NCBI RefSeq assembly: GCF_019973775.1
Contig: NZ_AP025033.1
Span: 1-64,000, forward strand
Direction: 5' to 3'
Origin: Aureimonas sp. SA4125
Lineage (GTDB): Bacteria > Pseudomonadota > Alphaproteobacteria > Rhizobiales > Rhizobiaceae
DNA length: 64,000 bases
The notes beneath the pieces are model-generated. The model searched no databases. It was not told where the DNA came from and worked only from the letters and a program-made list of their open reading frames with translations. A program made the translations under genes and the position numbers. Positions 1-8,491 of the stretch are shown piece after piece; the stretch's first letter is position 1, and the number at the start of each line of letters is the position of its first letter.

Positions 1-181
1 CTTCCCGCATGCTGGAAATCGTAGAAACTGCTTTGAACAATGCCTCGTGGCCAATATTCCGCATAGCATGTCTGCGCCGGGCACGCAGAACCGGGAAAAG
101 TCGGATAGCGATAGTTTGACTGTCGGCGATTTTTGATGAATAGATTTTTAGGTGTAAGCTTGGATCAATGGGACGCTAAAT
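1..181. other. Upstream region of the SnoaL-like gene
   Basis: No convincing gene is visible here. A sigma70-like promoter for the next gene is possible, with TTGACT at 116-121 and AATAGA at 139-144 separated by 17 bases. The -10 match is mediocre, so this is only a candidate. Confidence 0.3.
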
Positions 182-676
182 ATGAGTGCATCATCGCGTG
201 GAATTGCTGTTACCCTGGCTCTGTTGGCAGTGACAGTATTTGCAATAGACAGCGCAGCCCCGGCGATGGCCGGCCCCTTAGAAGAAGCCAACAAGAAAGT
301 CGTAGTTGATTTTTACACGATGGCGTTCAAAGAGCGTAAGCCGAAAGAAGCGGCGGATCTTCATATTGGTCCTGTCTATATTCAGCATAATCCGAGAGTG
401 CCAAATGGTCCGAAGCCATTCTATGGTTATTTTACCAAGTATTTCCAGGAAAATCCTGAGGCTTCTAACGAAATAAAGCGTGTTATCGCGGAGGGAGACT
501 TGGTTGTCTTGCACTCGCACTCAAAGAAAACACCTGACGTAACTGGTAATGCGATAGTTGACATCTTCCGTGTCGAGGACGGTAAAATTGTCGAGCATTG
601 GGATGTCATGCAGCCGGTTCCAGAAGAAGCCTCCCCAAACGGGAACACAATGTTTGACGGAAACAATGCGAATTGA
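182..676 (+). CDS. Secreted SnoaL-like (NTF2-fold) protein
   Basis: This 164-residue protein has an N-terminal signal peptide (hydrophobic residues about 8-25, Ala-rich cleavage region ending near AMAG) followed by one SnoaL-like NTF2-fold domain. The motifs YIQHNP (about 62-67) and the C-terminal IVDIFRVEDGKIVEHWDV are characteristic of the SnoaL-like polyketide-cyclase family, whose members are small cone-shaped enzymes or ligand-binding proteins. The likely location is the periplasm. It stands alone: its stop lies only about 15 bases before the target site of the IS5-family element downstream, so a former operon partner may have been displaced. The substrate cannot be told from sequence. 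Confidence 0.75.
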   Translation: MSASSRGIAVTLALLAVTVFAIDSAAPAMAGPLEEANKKVVVDFYTMAFKERKPKEAADLHIGPVYIQHNPRVPNGPKPFYGYFTKYFQENPEASNEIKRVIAEGDLVVLHSHSKKTPDVTGNAIVDIFRVEDGKIVEHWDVMQPVPEEASPNGNTMFDGNNAN

Positions 677-692
677 CAGTTATTGTCGTTTA

Positions 693-1646
693 GAGCCGGA
701 CTCGAAACTTCATGAGGCATTGCAATGCCTTGCGAGGCGTCGCGTGAGGAGTCGAATGTGGGCGATCCAGGTCCATGCTTCTGCGGAGGCGACGGTTTTC
801 TCCCAATCCTTTGCGAGGCGACGACAGCGGCCGAGCCAAGCGAAGGTCCTCTCGACGACCCATCGGCGGGGCAGGAGTTCGAAGCCTTTGGCGGTGTCGG
901 CGCGCTTGATGATCTCGACGGTCCATTTGCCGAGATCGCGCAAGGCATCGGTCAGCTTCGGGCCTGCGTAGCCGCCATCGGCGAAGACATGGCGCAGCCA
1001 AGGCCATCGCTTCCGGATCGATTTCAGCACGAGCGGCGCGCCATCACGATCCTGGATATCGGCGGTGTGGACCACGAGACCCACCAGAAGGCCGAGCGTG
1101 TCGGTCAGGATATGGCGCTTGCGACCCTTTACTTCAGCGCAAACGCAGTTTGTCGCGGTCTTCCCAGCGTCGAACCCGCAAGGTCCTCCGCTTTCAGTCG
1201 TTTTGACGCTCTGGCTGTCGATAACCCCCGCGGTCGGGCTCGCCTCCCGGCCTTCCATCTCCCGTGCCTCCATCACCAGGTGGTGGCTGATCCGGGGCAT
1301 CAAACCCCGGTCCCGCCAGTCGTAGAAATAGCGTTGCACCGTCGAGCGTGGCGGGAAGTCGCCGGGCAGCATTCGCCACTGGCAGCCTGTCGTGGCAATG
1401 TAGAGAAGCGCGTTCAAAACCTCCCGAAGATCGGTCTTGCGCGGACGCCCCGGTCGCCGCCTTGGCGGCAGCAGTCCTTCAATCAGCGACCACTCTTCAT
1501 CCGTCACATCACTTGCATAGCGTTTGGAAACGCGCGCATATTTCGCGCGAGCGGTATCGGTCCAAGCCATGATCTCTCCGTCAGTCTCGCAAACCGACGT
1601 GAATCACAACTCACTGATATCGCTCAACCCTTTTCGCGCCAGCCTC
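693..1646 (-). mobile_element. IS5-family insertion sequence, apparently complete
   Basis: The element is 954 bp with imperfect terminal inverted repeats (left GAGCCGGACTCGAAAC, right end reading GAGGCTGGCGCGAAAA on the other strand). It is flanked by TTA at 690-692 and 1647-1649, a short target duplication of the kind made by several IS5 subgroups. It carries one transposase gene. It is related to, but clearly different from, the two near-identical IS5-family copies at 23.7 and 50.3 kb. Confidence 0.8.
710..1570 (-). CDS. IS5-family DDE transposase
   Basis: This 286-residue transposase has an N-terminal DUF4096-type domain (DEEWSLIEGLLP, about 24-35), then a DDE catalytic core with GVIDSQSVKTTESGG (about 112-126), GRKRHILTDT and the FADGGYAG segment. 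The C-terminal RRWVVERTFAWLGRCRRLAKD block carries the conserved Glu. The reading frame is uninterrupted and fills the element, so it may be active. The start ATG lies 76 bases inside the right end of the element. Confidence 0.9.
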   Translation of the reverse strand: MAWTDTARAKYARVSKRYASDVTDEEWSLIEGLLPPRRRPGRPRKTDLREVLNALLYIATTGCQWRMLPGDFPPRSTVQRYFYDWRDRGLMPRISHHLVMEAREMEGREASPTAGVIDSQSVKTTESGGPCGFDAGKTATNCVCAEVKGRKRHILTDTLGLLVGLVVHTADIQDRDGAPLVLKSIRKRWPWLRHVFADGGYAGPKLTDALRDLGKWTVEIIKRADTAKGFELLPRRWVVERTFAWLGRCRRLAKDWEKTVASAEAWTWIAHIRLLTRRLARHCNAS

Positions 1647-1664
1647 TTAGCTCGACTTTGCGCA

Positions 1665-2037
1665 TTATGCGGCGAAGCAGAGAGCGTCAGCCATGCGTCT
1701 GATGCGGTCGGGCGGGATTTCGGGCGTATCGCGTTGGTTTGGGAAGTTGTCGTTAATGTCACCGATCCAGATTTGGCGCCGGACAGCGGCAATGGCGTCG
1801 GTGAATGTGAAGACGCGTTTGCGGTACCAGGCGGCGGCGTAGGGTGCAGCGCCCTGTCGAAGCAGATCCTCAGCCCAAAGGGTGATCAGGCTGTAGAGGC
1901 CCATGAGCACCGGGGTGGTGCGTTCGATGGCCTTGCCCGACCATTGGCGCTGGGTCTCGACGCCGAGATGGGCGCGGACCTCGGCGAAGGTCACCTCGAC
2001 CTGCCAACGGCGCACGAAGATTGCAATGATCTCGGCG
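1665..2037 (-). pseudogene. C-terminal fragment of a DDE transposase (IS4/IS701-like)
   Basis: Reading leftwards, the segment encodes FVRRWQVEVTFAEVRAHLGV and QRQWSGKAIERTTPVLMGLY, the conserved C-terminal region of a DDE transposase common in alphaproteobacteria, ending with LCFAA near 1668. The N-terminal two thirds are missing: at about 2038 the sequence switches abruptly to an unrelated coding fragment on the other strand. The family assignment is from memory of the motif and is not certain. Confidence 0.6.
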
Positions 2038-2118
2038 GGCGTCGCCCTTTGCCCTCAGGATGGCAAAACCGAGGACGCTCTATTCAAAATCGCAGATATG
2101 GGCCTTTATGAAGTTAAG
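2035..2118 (+). pseudogene. Remnant of a GGDEF (diguanylate cyclase) domain
   Basis: About 28 codons read GVALCPQDGKTEDALFKIAD followed by MGLYEVKRGG. This matches the C-terminal end of GGDEF domains (pattern GVA.yP.DG..a..Ll..AD.aLY.AKr.G). The catalytic GGDEF loop and everything upstream are absent, so it is a relic of a gene cut by the neighbouring transposase debris. Confidence 0.5.
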
Positions 2119-2308
2119 CGAGGCGGCGGCGGCGCTTGGGCACGGGCAACTTTGCTGCATGCCATTTGCGTAAACGGAACGAGAGCCGGCTCCGTCGCAT
2201 AGTGCATCTGATACCTTGCATGCCACAGCACCCTAAACACTCTGAGACTTCGCCAATCGTGACTGGCCCACGAGCCCGGAGTATCGCTTCGACGAGGATG
2301 GCAGCCAC
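2114..2308 (-). CDS. Small hypothetical protein or fragment
   Basis: A 64-residue frame opens with ILVEAILRARGPVTIGEVSE and then CLGCCGMQGIRC. The pattern resembles the short Cys-rich tails of small rhizobial hypothetical proteins (TIGEV...C..CG), but I cannot name a family. It lies among transposon fragments and overlaps the end of the GGDEF remnant, so it may be non-functional. Confidence 0.2.
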   Translation of the reverse strand: MAAILVEAILRARGPVTIGEVSECLGCCGMQGIRCTMRRSRLSFRLRKWHAAKLPVPKRRRRLA

Positions 2309-2309
2309 T

Positions 2310-2640
2310 GTTGCCCTTCCAACGGTGGCGCTCGAGGCTACAACGCTCCGGCGTAGGGCGTGGTGTCAGTGTTGCCGCGGGACGGCGCATCGCCTCGCCT
2401 GAAATGTTCCCTGGTCGTAGCCTGCTGCCTCATCTGATTTGCTCCTTTCCGACGCAGACTGGCGAAGGCGAGGATTAGGAGGTGAACATGATGTAGAGCG
2501 ACATATGTGGAACGGGACACGCGGGCAAGTGCATTTTTCGAACGAGGAGCCGAGCTTGGACGGTGTGGTCATATGTACGGCCATTGATTGCGGTGGTTGA
2601 CCGCTGGCCTTGATGAAGTTCGCGATGCGAGTGGCTGGAT
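2310..2640. other. Gap inside the IS debris field, no gene recognised
   Basis: Only short overlapping frames without recognisable motifs are present. Nothing here resembles a promoter, RNA gene or complete IS end that I can support. Confidence 0.4.
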
Positions 2641-2843
2641 CAAGCTGACGCGCTTTTCGCGCATTGTCGCACTGGGCCTGCGGCGCGACAATCAGCCTGG
2701 GAGTCTCCGACGAAGAGCAACGATCGCAGTGTCGGGTTGCCCATCTTCGATATTCCCCCGAGCCGCTCTTTGCCGCCGCTCGAATGCGGTTTCGGCGTCA
2801 GACCGAGCCATGCGGCGAAGTGGCGACCTGAGGTGAAGCCGCC
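2640..2843 (-). pseudogene. IS110-family transposase, C-terminal fragment
   Basis: The minus strand encodes GGFTSGRHFAAWLGLTPKPH and then SSGGKERLGGISKMGNPTLR. This is the hallmark of the C-terminal transposase_20 domain of IS110/IS1111 enzymes (sGR..AAWLGL.P.q.SsGGK.rlG.IsK.Gn..lR). The N-terminal DEDD domain is missing. Upstream the frame joins directly to an IstB fragment, giving a chimeric junction near 2845. Confidence 0.7.
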
Positions 2844-2844
2844 G

Positions 2845-3135
2845 GGTCCCGGAAGATGCGGCCCGATTCGCCGAAGGGCTGGTTGGCGGTGATGAGCATC
2901 GAGTGCCGTTCGTAGCGCGCGGAGATGAGCTCGAAGAGGACGCTCGTTTCGGCCTGATCCTTGGTGACGTAGGCAAGATCGTCGAGGATGAGGAGATCGA
3001 AGCGGTCTAGCCTTGCGATGGCGGCATCGAGGACGAGGTCGCGACGAGCGACCTGGAGCTTTTGAACGAGATCGGTGGTGCGGGCGAAGAAGACCTTGGC
3101 CCCGTTCTCGATGAGCGCGAAGCCGATGGCCGCGC
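2845..3135 (-). pseudogene. IstB-type ATPase fragment (IS21 family)
   Basis: Reading leftwards the segment gives ALIENGAKVFFARTTDLVQK, LDRFDLLILDDLAYVTKDQA (Walker B region) and ELISARYERHSMLITANQPF, which is the central part of an IstB helper ATPase. The Walker A end and the C terminus are missing. It differs from the istB at 44.5 kb, so it comes from another IS21-family element. At its 3' end it is spliced to the IS110 fragment. Confidence 0.7.
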
Positions 3136-3149
3136 GGCATCGCCGCTCG

Positions 3150-3345
3150 CGATTCCAAGGCGCGGCGCGGCGAGTTCCGGTTCATGCTCCCGCCCCGCTT
3201 CTGCTGGCGCGAGGCGGGCCGGATCGCGATAGATCCGGACGAATGCATGTCCGCCAGGCGATCCGGCTCGTCTTCGCCAATTTCCGCGAGTTGGGCAGTG
3301 GGCGTCAGGTCTTCCTCTGGCTTCGCTCGGCGGCCATCAGGATGA
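3150..3345 (+). pseudogene. Serine recombinase fragment, frameshifted
   Basis: The plus strand encodes ARRGEFRFMLPPRFCWREAG and GRIAIDPDE, then in a different frame VRQAIRLVFANFRELGSGRQ followed by VFLWLRS. Together these match the middle of large serine recombinases (Recombinase domain, pattern D.....aiRlvF..f.elgS.rqvl.w). A frameshift near 3240 and loss of both ends make it a relic. Confidence 0.5.
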
Positions 3346-3427
3346 CCTTCCTCCTGGCCTGTAGCCAGATCGAGCGATCGGCAAACGACGTGATCGCTGC
3401 GGTGGAGCGGGATCTGGACGGTGCACG

Positions 3428-4609
3428 CTAAGCCACTGCATGCGTCGGCCAGACGGCTTCTTCAGCGAGAGCGTGGCGAATTTCATCTCCGTGTTCTCCG
3501 AGCTGTGGTGCGGGACGGGAGAGATCGAGAGTCGAGCCACGCAGCGTGATCGGGGTTCGCACACCGGGAATGCCGCCGGCTTCGATCGCCATTCCGCGAT
3601 GTTGAAATTGGGGTTCGGCAAACACTTCGGCGACCGTGTTGATCGGACCGGCCGGTACGCCCGCTACTTCGAGGGCAGCCAGCAGTTCGTTCCGTCTCCA
3701 GCGCGAAGTCGCCTCCTCCAACAGAGTTGTCAAAGGCTCTCGATGAGTGACGCGTGCGGGGTTCGTCGCAAAGCGCGCATCTGTTGGTAGCTGTGGGAGG
3801 CCCAGAAGGCTCGCCAGGCGGAAAAACTGGCCGTCGTTGCCGCAGGCAATGATGACGTGTCCGTCCGATACTGGCAGGGTCTGGTACGGTGCAATGTTCG
3901 GATGAGCATTGCCGAGCCGGCGCGGCGTCGCTCCGGAGGCGAGGAAGTTCATTGCCTGATTGGCGAGAACACCCGTCATGCAGTCGAAGAGCGCCATGTC
4001 GATATGGCTGCCACGACCGGTTGTCTGACGCTGCCAAAGCGCCGCCTGGATCGCGACTACGCCGTAGACGCCGGTGAAGATGTCGGCAAAGGCGACGCCG
4101 ATCTTCTGCGGTTCGCCGGCGGGATCACCGGTCAGGTCCATGATCCCGGCCATGCCTTGAATCATGAAGTCGTAGCCCGCCCGCCGAGCTTCCGGCCCGT
4201 CTTGGCCAAAACCCGTCACCGAGCAGTAGACGAGGCGCGGATTGATAGCCGCAAGGCTCGGGTAGTCGAGCCCGTACTTGGCGAGCCCTCCGACCTTGAA
4301 GTTTTCTATGAGAATGTCCGCGCTCGCGGCGAGCTTCAAGACGATTTCTCGGCCTGTCTCCGTCACGAAGTCGGCGACGATCGAACGTTTTCCGCGATTG
4401 CAGGCGTGGAAATAGGCTGCCGAACGCTCGCCGTCCCGCTCGATAAAGGGGGGACCCCAGCTTCGCGTGTCGTCGCCATCGGGACTTTCGACCTTGATGA
4501 CGTCGGCGCCGAGATCGGCCAACGTCTGGCCGATCCACGGTCCGGCAAGAATCCGTGCGAGTTCGAGCACCTTCAGCCCGCGGAGGGGCGGCGCAACATC
4601 CGGCCCCAT
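3428..4609 (-). CDS. gcdG: CaiB/BaiF-type CoA transferase, probable glutarate CoA-transferase
   Basis: This 393-residue class III CoA transferase most likely moves CoA onto glutarate, making glutaryl-CoA for the neighbouring dehydrogenase. Family marks are GLKVLELARILAGPWIGQTL (11-30), ADVIKVESP, the loop GFGQDGP (about 133-139) and the conserved catalytic Asp in VAFADIFTGVYG (Asp176). Length is normal for the family. The ATG follows the gcdH stop with only two bases between, so the pair is co-transcribed and probably translationally coupled. The gcdR/gcdHG arrangement is the one known for glutarate use in Pseudomonas; the substrate here is inferred from that context. A succinyl-, acetyl- or other CoA donor cannot be distinguished. 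Confidence 0.8.
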   Translation of the reverse strand: MGPDVAPPLRGLKVLELARILAGPWIGQTLADLGADVIKVESPDGDDTRSWGPPFIERDGERSAAYFHACNRGKRSIVADFVTETGREIVLKLAASADILIENFKVGGLAKYGLDYPSLAAINPRLVYCSVTGFGQDGPEARRAGYDFMIQGMAGIMDLTGDPAGEPQKIGVAFADIFTGVYGVVAIQAALWQRQTTGRGSHIDMALFDCMTGVLANQAMNFLASGATPRRLGNAHPNIAPYQTLPVSDGHVIIACGNDGQFFRLASLLGLPQLPTDARFATNPARVTHREPLTTLLEEATSRWRRNELLAALEVAGVPAGPINTVAEVFAEPQFQHRGMAIEAGGIPGVRTPITLRGSTLDLSRPAPQLGEHGDEIRHALAEEAVWPTHAVA

Positions 4610-4611
4610 CG

Positions 4612-5799
4612 TCAGAAGAACGCCTGGAGGCCGGTCTGAGCGCGACCGAGTATGAGCGCATGAACGTCGTGTGTGCCCTCATATGTGTTGACGGTCTCCA
4701 GGTTCTGGGCATGGCGCATCACCTGATATTCGAGTTGGATGCCGTTGCCGCCATGCATGTCACGTGCGGCGCGCGCGATGTCGAGCGCCTTGCCGCAATT
4801 GTTGCGCTTGACGATCGAGATCATCTCCGGCGCCATCCTGCCTTCGTCGAGTAGTCGCCCGACTCGCAGCGAGGCCTGCATCCCGAGCGCGATCTCGGTC
4901 TGCATATCGGCGAGCTTCTTCTGGAAGAGCTGCGTCTGGGCCAGCGGCCGTCCGAATTGTTTGCGGTCGAGCCCATATTGACGCGCCCGATGCCAGCAGT
5001 CCTCCGCGGCGCCGAGAACGCCCCAGGAAATGCCGTAGCGGGCGCGATTGAGACAGCCGAACGGACCTTTCAGGCCGGAAACGTTCGGCAGCAGAGCCCC
5101 CTCGCCGACCTCGACGCCGTCCATCACGATCTCGCCCGTGATCGAAGCGCGTAGCGAGAGCTTGCCGCCGATCTTGGGAGCTGAGAGACCCTTCATGCCT
5201 TTCTCCAGGACGAAGCCACGGATCGCGCCACCATGAGCCGCGGATTTAGCCCATACAACGAAGACGTCCGCGATCGGCGCGTTGGAGATCCAGGTCTTGG
5301 CGCCGTAAAGGCGGTAGCCGTCCGCTGTCTTCTCGGCCCGCGTCGTCATGCCGCCGGGATCGGACCCAGCATCGGGCTCGGTCAGGCCGAAGCACCCGAT
5401 GAGTTCGCCCGAGACGAGGCCCGGCAAGTATGTCTGCCTCTGCTCTTCCGAGCCATAGGCGAAGATCGGGTAGATCACGAGAGAGGACTGAACCGACATC
5501 ATCGAGCGATATCCAGAGTCCACACTTTCGACCTCGTGCGCGACAAGTCCATAGGAGACGTAGTTGGCACCGGCCCCGCCGTAGGTGTCGGGCAGCGTGA
5601 CCCCCAGGAGACCAGCTTTTCCCATCAGACGGAAGAGTTCGGCATCCATCCGCTCGTCGAGATATGCACTGTTCACGCGTGGACGCAGTTCAGCTTCGGC
5701 GAAGGCGGCGGCCGCGTCGCGGATCATCCGCTCCTCCGCCCCGAGCTGGTTCTCGATCAGGAAGGGATCGCTCCACTCGAAGACGTTTCGCTCAGCCAT
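4612..5799 (-). CDS. gcdH: Glutaryl-CoA dehydrogenase
   Basis: This 395-residue acyl-CoA dehydrogenase oxidises and decarboxylates glutaryl-CoA to crotonyl-CoA, passing electrons to ETF. Diagnostic features are [20 protein letters not shown] (91-110), whose Arg98 corresponds to the glutaryl-carboxylate-binding Arg that separates GCDH from other acyl-CoA dehydrogenases, the FAD segment [16 protein letters not shown] (136-151), and the catalytic Glu374 in [15 protein letters not shown]. The start at 5799 is chosen because GGAGG lies 8-12 bases upstream and the family begins here; an upstream in-frame extension is only the shadow of the divergent regulator. First gene of the gcdHG operon. An etfB/etfA pair that could accept its electrons lies at 15-17 kb. 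Confidence 0.92.
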   Translation of the reverse strand: MAERNVFEWSDPFLIENQLGAEERMIRDAAAAFAEAELRPRVNSAYLDERMDAELFRLMGKAGLLGVTLPDTYGGAGANYVSYGLVAHEVESVDSGYRSMMSVQSSLVIYPIFAYGSEEQRQTYLPGLVSGELIGCFGLTEPDAGSDPGGMTTRAEKTADGYRLYGAKTWISNAPIADVFVVWAKSAAHGGAIRGFVLEKGMKGLSAPKIGGKLSLRASITGEIVMDGVEVGEGALLPNVSGLKGPFGCLNRARYGISWGVLGAAEDCWHRARQYGLDRKQFGRPLAQTQLFQKKLADMQTEIALGMQASLRVGRLLDEGRMAPEMISIVKRNNCGKALDIARAARDMHGGNGIQLEYQVMRHAQNLETVNTYEGTHDVHALILGRAQTGLQAFF

Positions 5800-5901
5800 G
5801 ATCGGTTTCCTCCGTGTCGGTCCAACCTCCTGCATAATCCATGTCTGGCAGATGCGACCAACTCGATTTACGCGTGGATCTATTCGGTTTAGGAATGGAC
5901 C
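5800..5901. promoter_or_regulatory. gcdH-gcdR divergent promoter region
   Basis: This 102-base spacer separates divergent starts and should hold both promoters and the LTTR operator. A T-N11-A-type half-symmetric site is expected, but I could not identify one unambiguous pair of arms. The gcdH ribosome site GGAGG lies at its left edge. Confidence 0.5.
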
Positions 5902-6849
5902 ATGTCGATCTTCATGCGCAAGCTTCTCCCTTCGACCGGCGCACTTGCAGCTTTTGACGCGGTAGCACGGACTGGCAGCTTCACGGCCGCTGCGGAGATG
6001 CTTTCGTTGACGCAGAGCGCCGTCAGCCGCCAGGTTGCGCTTCTTGAAGCGCAGCTCGGCACATCGCTTTTCGAGCGCACCAGCCGCTCCGTGGATTTGA
6101 CGGAAGCAGGACGGGTTTATGCTGCCGCCATCGAACCTGCGCTCGGTGAGATTCGCCGTGTCACGCTCCAGCTCATGACGAAGCGCAATGCCGAAACGCT
6201 CGATCTCGCGATATTGCCGACCTTCGGCACCCGCTGGCTGATGCCGCGCATTCCACGCTTCGTGGCCGCACATCCCGGCATCACGCTGAACTTCGCGACC
6301 CGCATCGGCCACTTCGACTTCGCGCACGAGCGCCTTGATGCGGCGATTCACATCGGACGGCCAGTCTGGCCGGGCGCGGAATGCCGCTTTCTGATGGGTG
6401 AGACCGTCGCGCCCGTCTGCAGCCCGGATTTTCTGGCGCACCACAAGATCACAGGTCCCTCCGATCTCGTAGCGCTACCGCGGTTCCACATAGCTTCGCG
6501 TCCAGGAGCCTGGGGCGACTGGTTCGCAGCGTCTGGGCTTCGGCAAACAGGCGGGGAGGGCATGCGTTTCGAGCAGTTCGCGCTGGTTGCTCAGGCGGCA
6601 ATGGCTGGCCTGGGTGTAGCGTTGATGCCGCTCTTCCTCATCGAAGCGGAGCTCTCCGAAGGTCATCTCGTGATCGCCTATCCCGATGTCGTAGACAGCC
6701 CGAGCGCCTACTATCTGGTCGCGCCATCCTTCGAGCGCGGCGGCACGGCATTGGCTGCCTTCAGCGATTGGATCCTTGGAGAAGCCAGCACGCCACATCC
6801 ACATACCCGGAAGATCAACGCCCATCAGTTTTCGAACGACCCGAAGTGA
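5902..6849 (+). CDS. gcdR: LysR-family regulator of the glutarate genes
   Basis: This 315-residue LTTR has an N-terminal winged helix ([20 protein letters not shown] and [20 protein letters not shown], about 15-58) and a LysR substrate-binding domain (about 95-300) of the GcvA-like type. It is divergent from gcdHG with about 100 bases between starts, the usual geometry for an LTTR controlling its neighbour. In Pseudomonas a LysR protein, GcdR, activates gcdHG in response to glutarate; the same role is inferred from position. The start could be ATG 5902 or ATG 5917 (MRKLLPSTG), the latter resembling many GcvA-type N termini. Confidence 0.8.
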   Translation: MSIFMRKLLPSTGALAAFDAVARTGSFTAAAEMLSLTQSAVSRQVALLEAQLGTSLFERTSRSVDLTEAGRVYAAAIEPALGEIRRVTLQLMTKRNAETLDLAILPTFGTRWLMPRIPRFVAAHPGITLNFATRIGHFDFAHERLDAAIHIGRPVWPGAECRFLMGETVAPVCSPDFLAHHKITGPSDLVALPRFHIASRPGAWGDWFAASGLRQTGGEGMRFEQFALVAQAAMAGLGVALMPLFLIEAELSEGHLVIAYPDVVDSPSAYYLVAPSFERGGTALAAFSDWILGEASTPHPHTRKINAHQFSNDPK

Positions 6850-7223
6850 CGGCGACGCCGGATTGCCCGCCACGTCCGGCCCTCACACTTAAGCCGCGGC
6901 GTGGTCGACCTGTGGCATTCGCTGCTTTCAGGCAAAGGTGTTTGAGGGCGTTGAACGGCGCATGGTGCGCTTCACCATGCTCTGCCACTCGACGGAAAGC
7001 CCACGCGGGAATATTGTTGAAAGCAATATCGTACAGATATTGAATACAGCAAAAATATGCTCTACATTCTATCTGTCTAACAGTGATGGTTGCTATATAA
7101 AATTGATTTCATTTCCGGTAAAATTGATAGTAATGCTTTAATTGCGGATAATACGGGTTCTGGCTAATTGAATGACGGACCAGAAATCGATTCCATTGTC
7201 GCGTCGAGACTTCGAGCAGAGCG
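6850..7223. other. Intergenic gap with AT-rich stretch
   Basis: No gene is supported. The stretch from about 7000 to 7160 is markedly AT-rich compared with its surroundings and contains a short hairpin, ATATTG ... CAATAT, at about 7013-7031. This base composition suggests a join between segments of different origin. Confidence 0.4.
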
Positions 7224-8207
7224 TCAAGTGTACGATAACGAAATCTCCGGGGGAGAAGCGTCGCATTCGCTAAGAGTTAAGCTGTCCTTCAACCAGGCTG
7301 TGAATGTCGCGACGCTTTTATAGTCCCGAACCGAAGTCGCGGTAACGATGTAATACGCGCCTAGTGCCACTTCCCGGTCCGAAAGACGGATCAGTCGTCC
7401 CGCGGCGAGATCGTTCGCCGCCAACAAGCGGCTGACCAGTGAAACGCCCTGCCCGCTCAAGGCAGCGTCGAATCCGAGATTGGCGTCCGACATGCGCGGG
7501 CCGCTGAGCGGTCCCTCGATCGTCATTTCGGCTTTCTCCAACCATTCCGCCCAATGACGTCTCGTGTCCTCATGGATCATCATTTCCCCGGGTATTGTCG
7601 ATATCGAAACAGGGTGGCCATGCAGCTCGACCCACTGGGCGCTCGCGGCGGGGAATAGACCTGGTCGGATCAACAGCTTCGCGCCTTCGGGAAAGTCCTC
7701 CAGGCTCCCGTAACCGATCATGATTTCAGCTTCCCCGCCTTCCAGGTCAGGCAGGCGGTCACTTGCGCGGATGACGATGTCACCTTTGTCAAAGAACGCC
7801 CTTATGCTCGACAGCCGTGGAGTCAGCCAACGCGTGGCGAGACCGGGCATGCACCAGATGCGTATCGTCCTTCTCGATGGCGGAGGATTGATTTCCGCAG
7901 CAGCCGCGGTGATCAGCCGAAAGGCACGGCCTACGGCGGAGAAGAGTGTCTTCCCCTCGTGCGTGAGTACGGCTCCTCGCGGGCCCATCTCGAAAAGACG
8001 CGTCTTCATCCACGACTCAAGCGATTCGATGTGGCGACTTACGACGGGATGGCTCGTGCCGAGATCGACCGCGGCTTGCCGCATGCTCCCCATTCTAGCG
8101 GTGGCTTCGAAGGCGCGCAGGAGGTGAAGCGGCGGCATCCTTGGGTCGTTTCCTGTCCCGCCAACGGTCGAACTCAGTGCCGGCCTGACTCGTTTCCCAG
8201 ACGACAT
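7224..8207 (-). CDS. LysR-family transcriptional regulator
   Basis: This 327-residue LTTR has a winged helix at about 25-85 (LHLLRAFEATARMGSMRQAA, then SHPVVSRHIESLESWMKTRL) and a GcvA-like effector domain. It lies divergent from the folate-dependent dehydrogenase gene at 8.49 kb, with about 280 bases between, and is a likely regulator of that gene. Its DNA-binding helix (GTSHPVVSRHIESL) is close to that of the LysR protein at 11.1 kb (GVSHTVVSRHLRHL), so the two may be paralogues acting on the same cluster. The start could also be the internal Met at residue 24 (MPPLHLLRAF), which fits usual LTTR length better. Confidence 0.8.
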   Translation of the reverse strand: MSSGKRVRPALSSTVGGTGNDPRMPPLHLLRAFEATARMGSMRQAAVDLGTSHPVVSRHIESLESWMKTRLFEMGPRGAVLTHEGKTLFSAVGRAFRLITAAAAEINPPPSRRTIRIWCMPGLATRWLTPRLSSIRAFFDKGDIVIRASDRLPDLEGGEAEIMIGYGSLEDFPEGAKLLIRPGLFPAASAQWVELHGHPVSISTIPGEMMIHEDTRRHWAEWLEKAEMTIEGPLSGPRMSDANLGFDAALSGQGVSLVSRLLAANDLAAGRLIRLSDREVALGAYYIVTATSVRDYKSVATFTAWLKDSLTLSECDASPPEISLSYT

Positions 8208-8491
8208 GTTGTTCGCTCCATTATGCGGCCATGCCGCCTCGTGCCGAAAGCTCCTCGGCTCTCCCGCCGCCGACAGCGAGTGGTATCAAAAACGAACCGC
8301 TCATGCCGATTTACATGCCACTCTTCGGGCTCCGCGTCACGTATGTTGCAGATAGTACCTGAGCCAACCGCTCTCCAGGTTATGGGTCCAATCATGCCCG
8401 ACGATGCGCGGCATGCATGCCGGCGAATGTCAGCGTAGCGATCCTGGCCATGCCGGCGACAACCAACTTCAAGTCAGGAGCTTCGATCGTC
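8208..8491. promoter_or_regulatory. Divergent intergenic region, LysR / dehydrogenase
   Basis: The 284-base spacer should hold promoters for both flanking genes. I see the ribosome site AGGAG at about 8477-8481 for the rightward gene but no clear palindromic operator. Confidence 0.35.

Noticed and set aside
725..1702. Long plus-strand reading frame of 325 codons
   Set aside because: It is the antisense shadow of the IS5-family transposase on the minus strand, has no domain signal and crosses the IS end.
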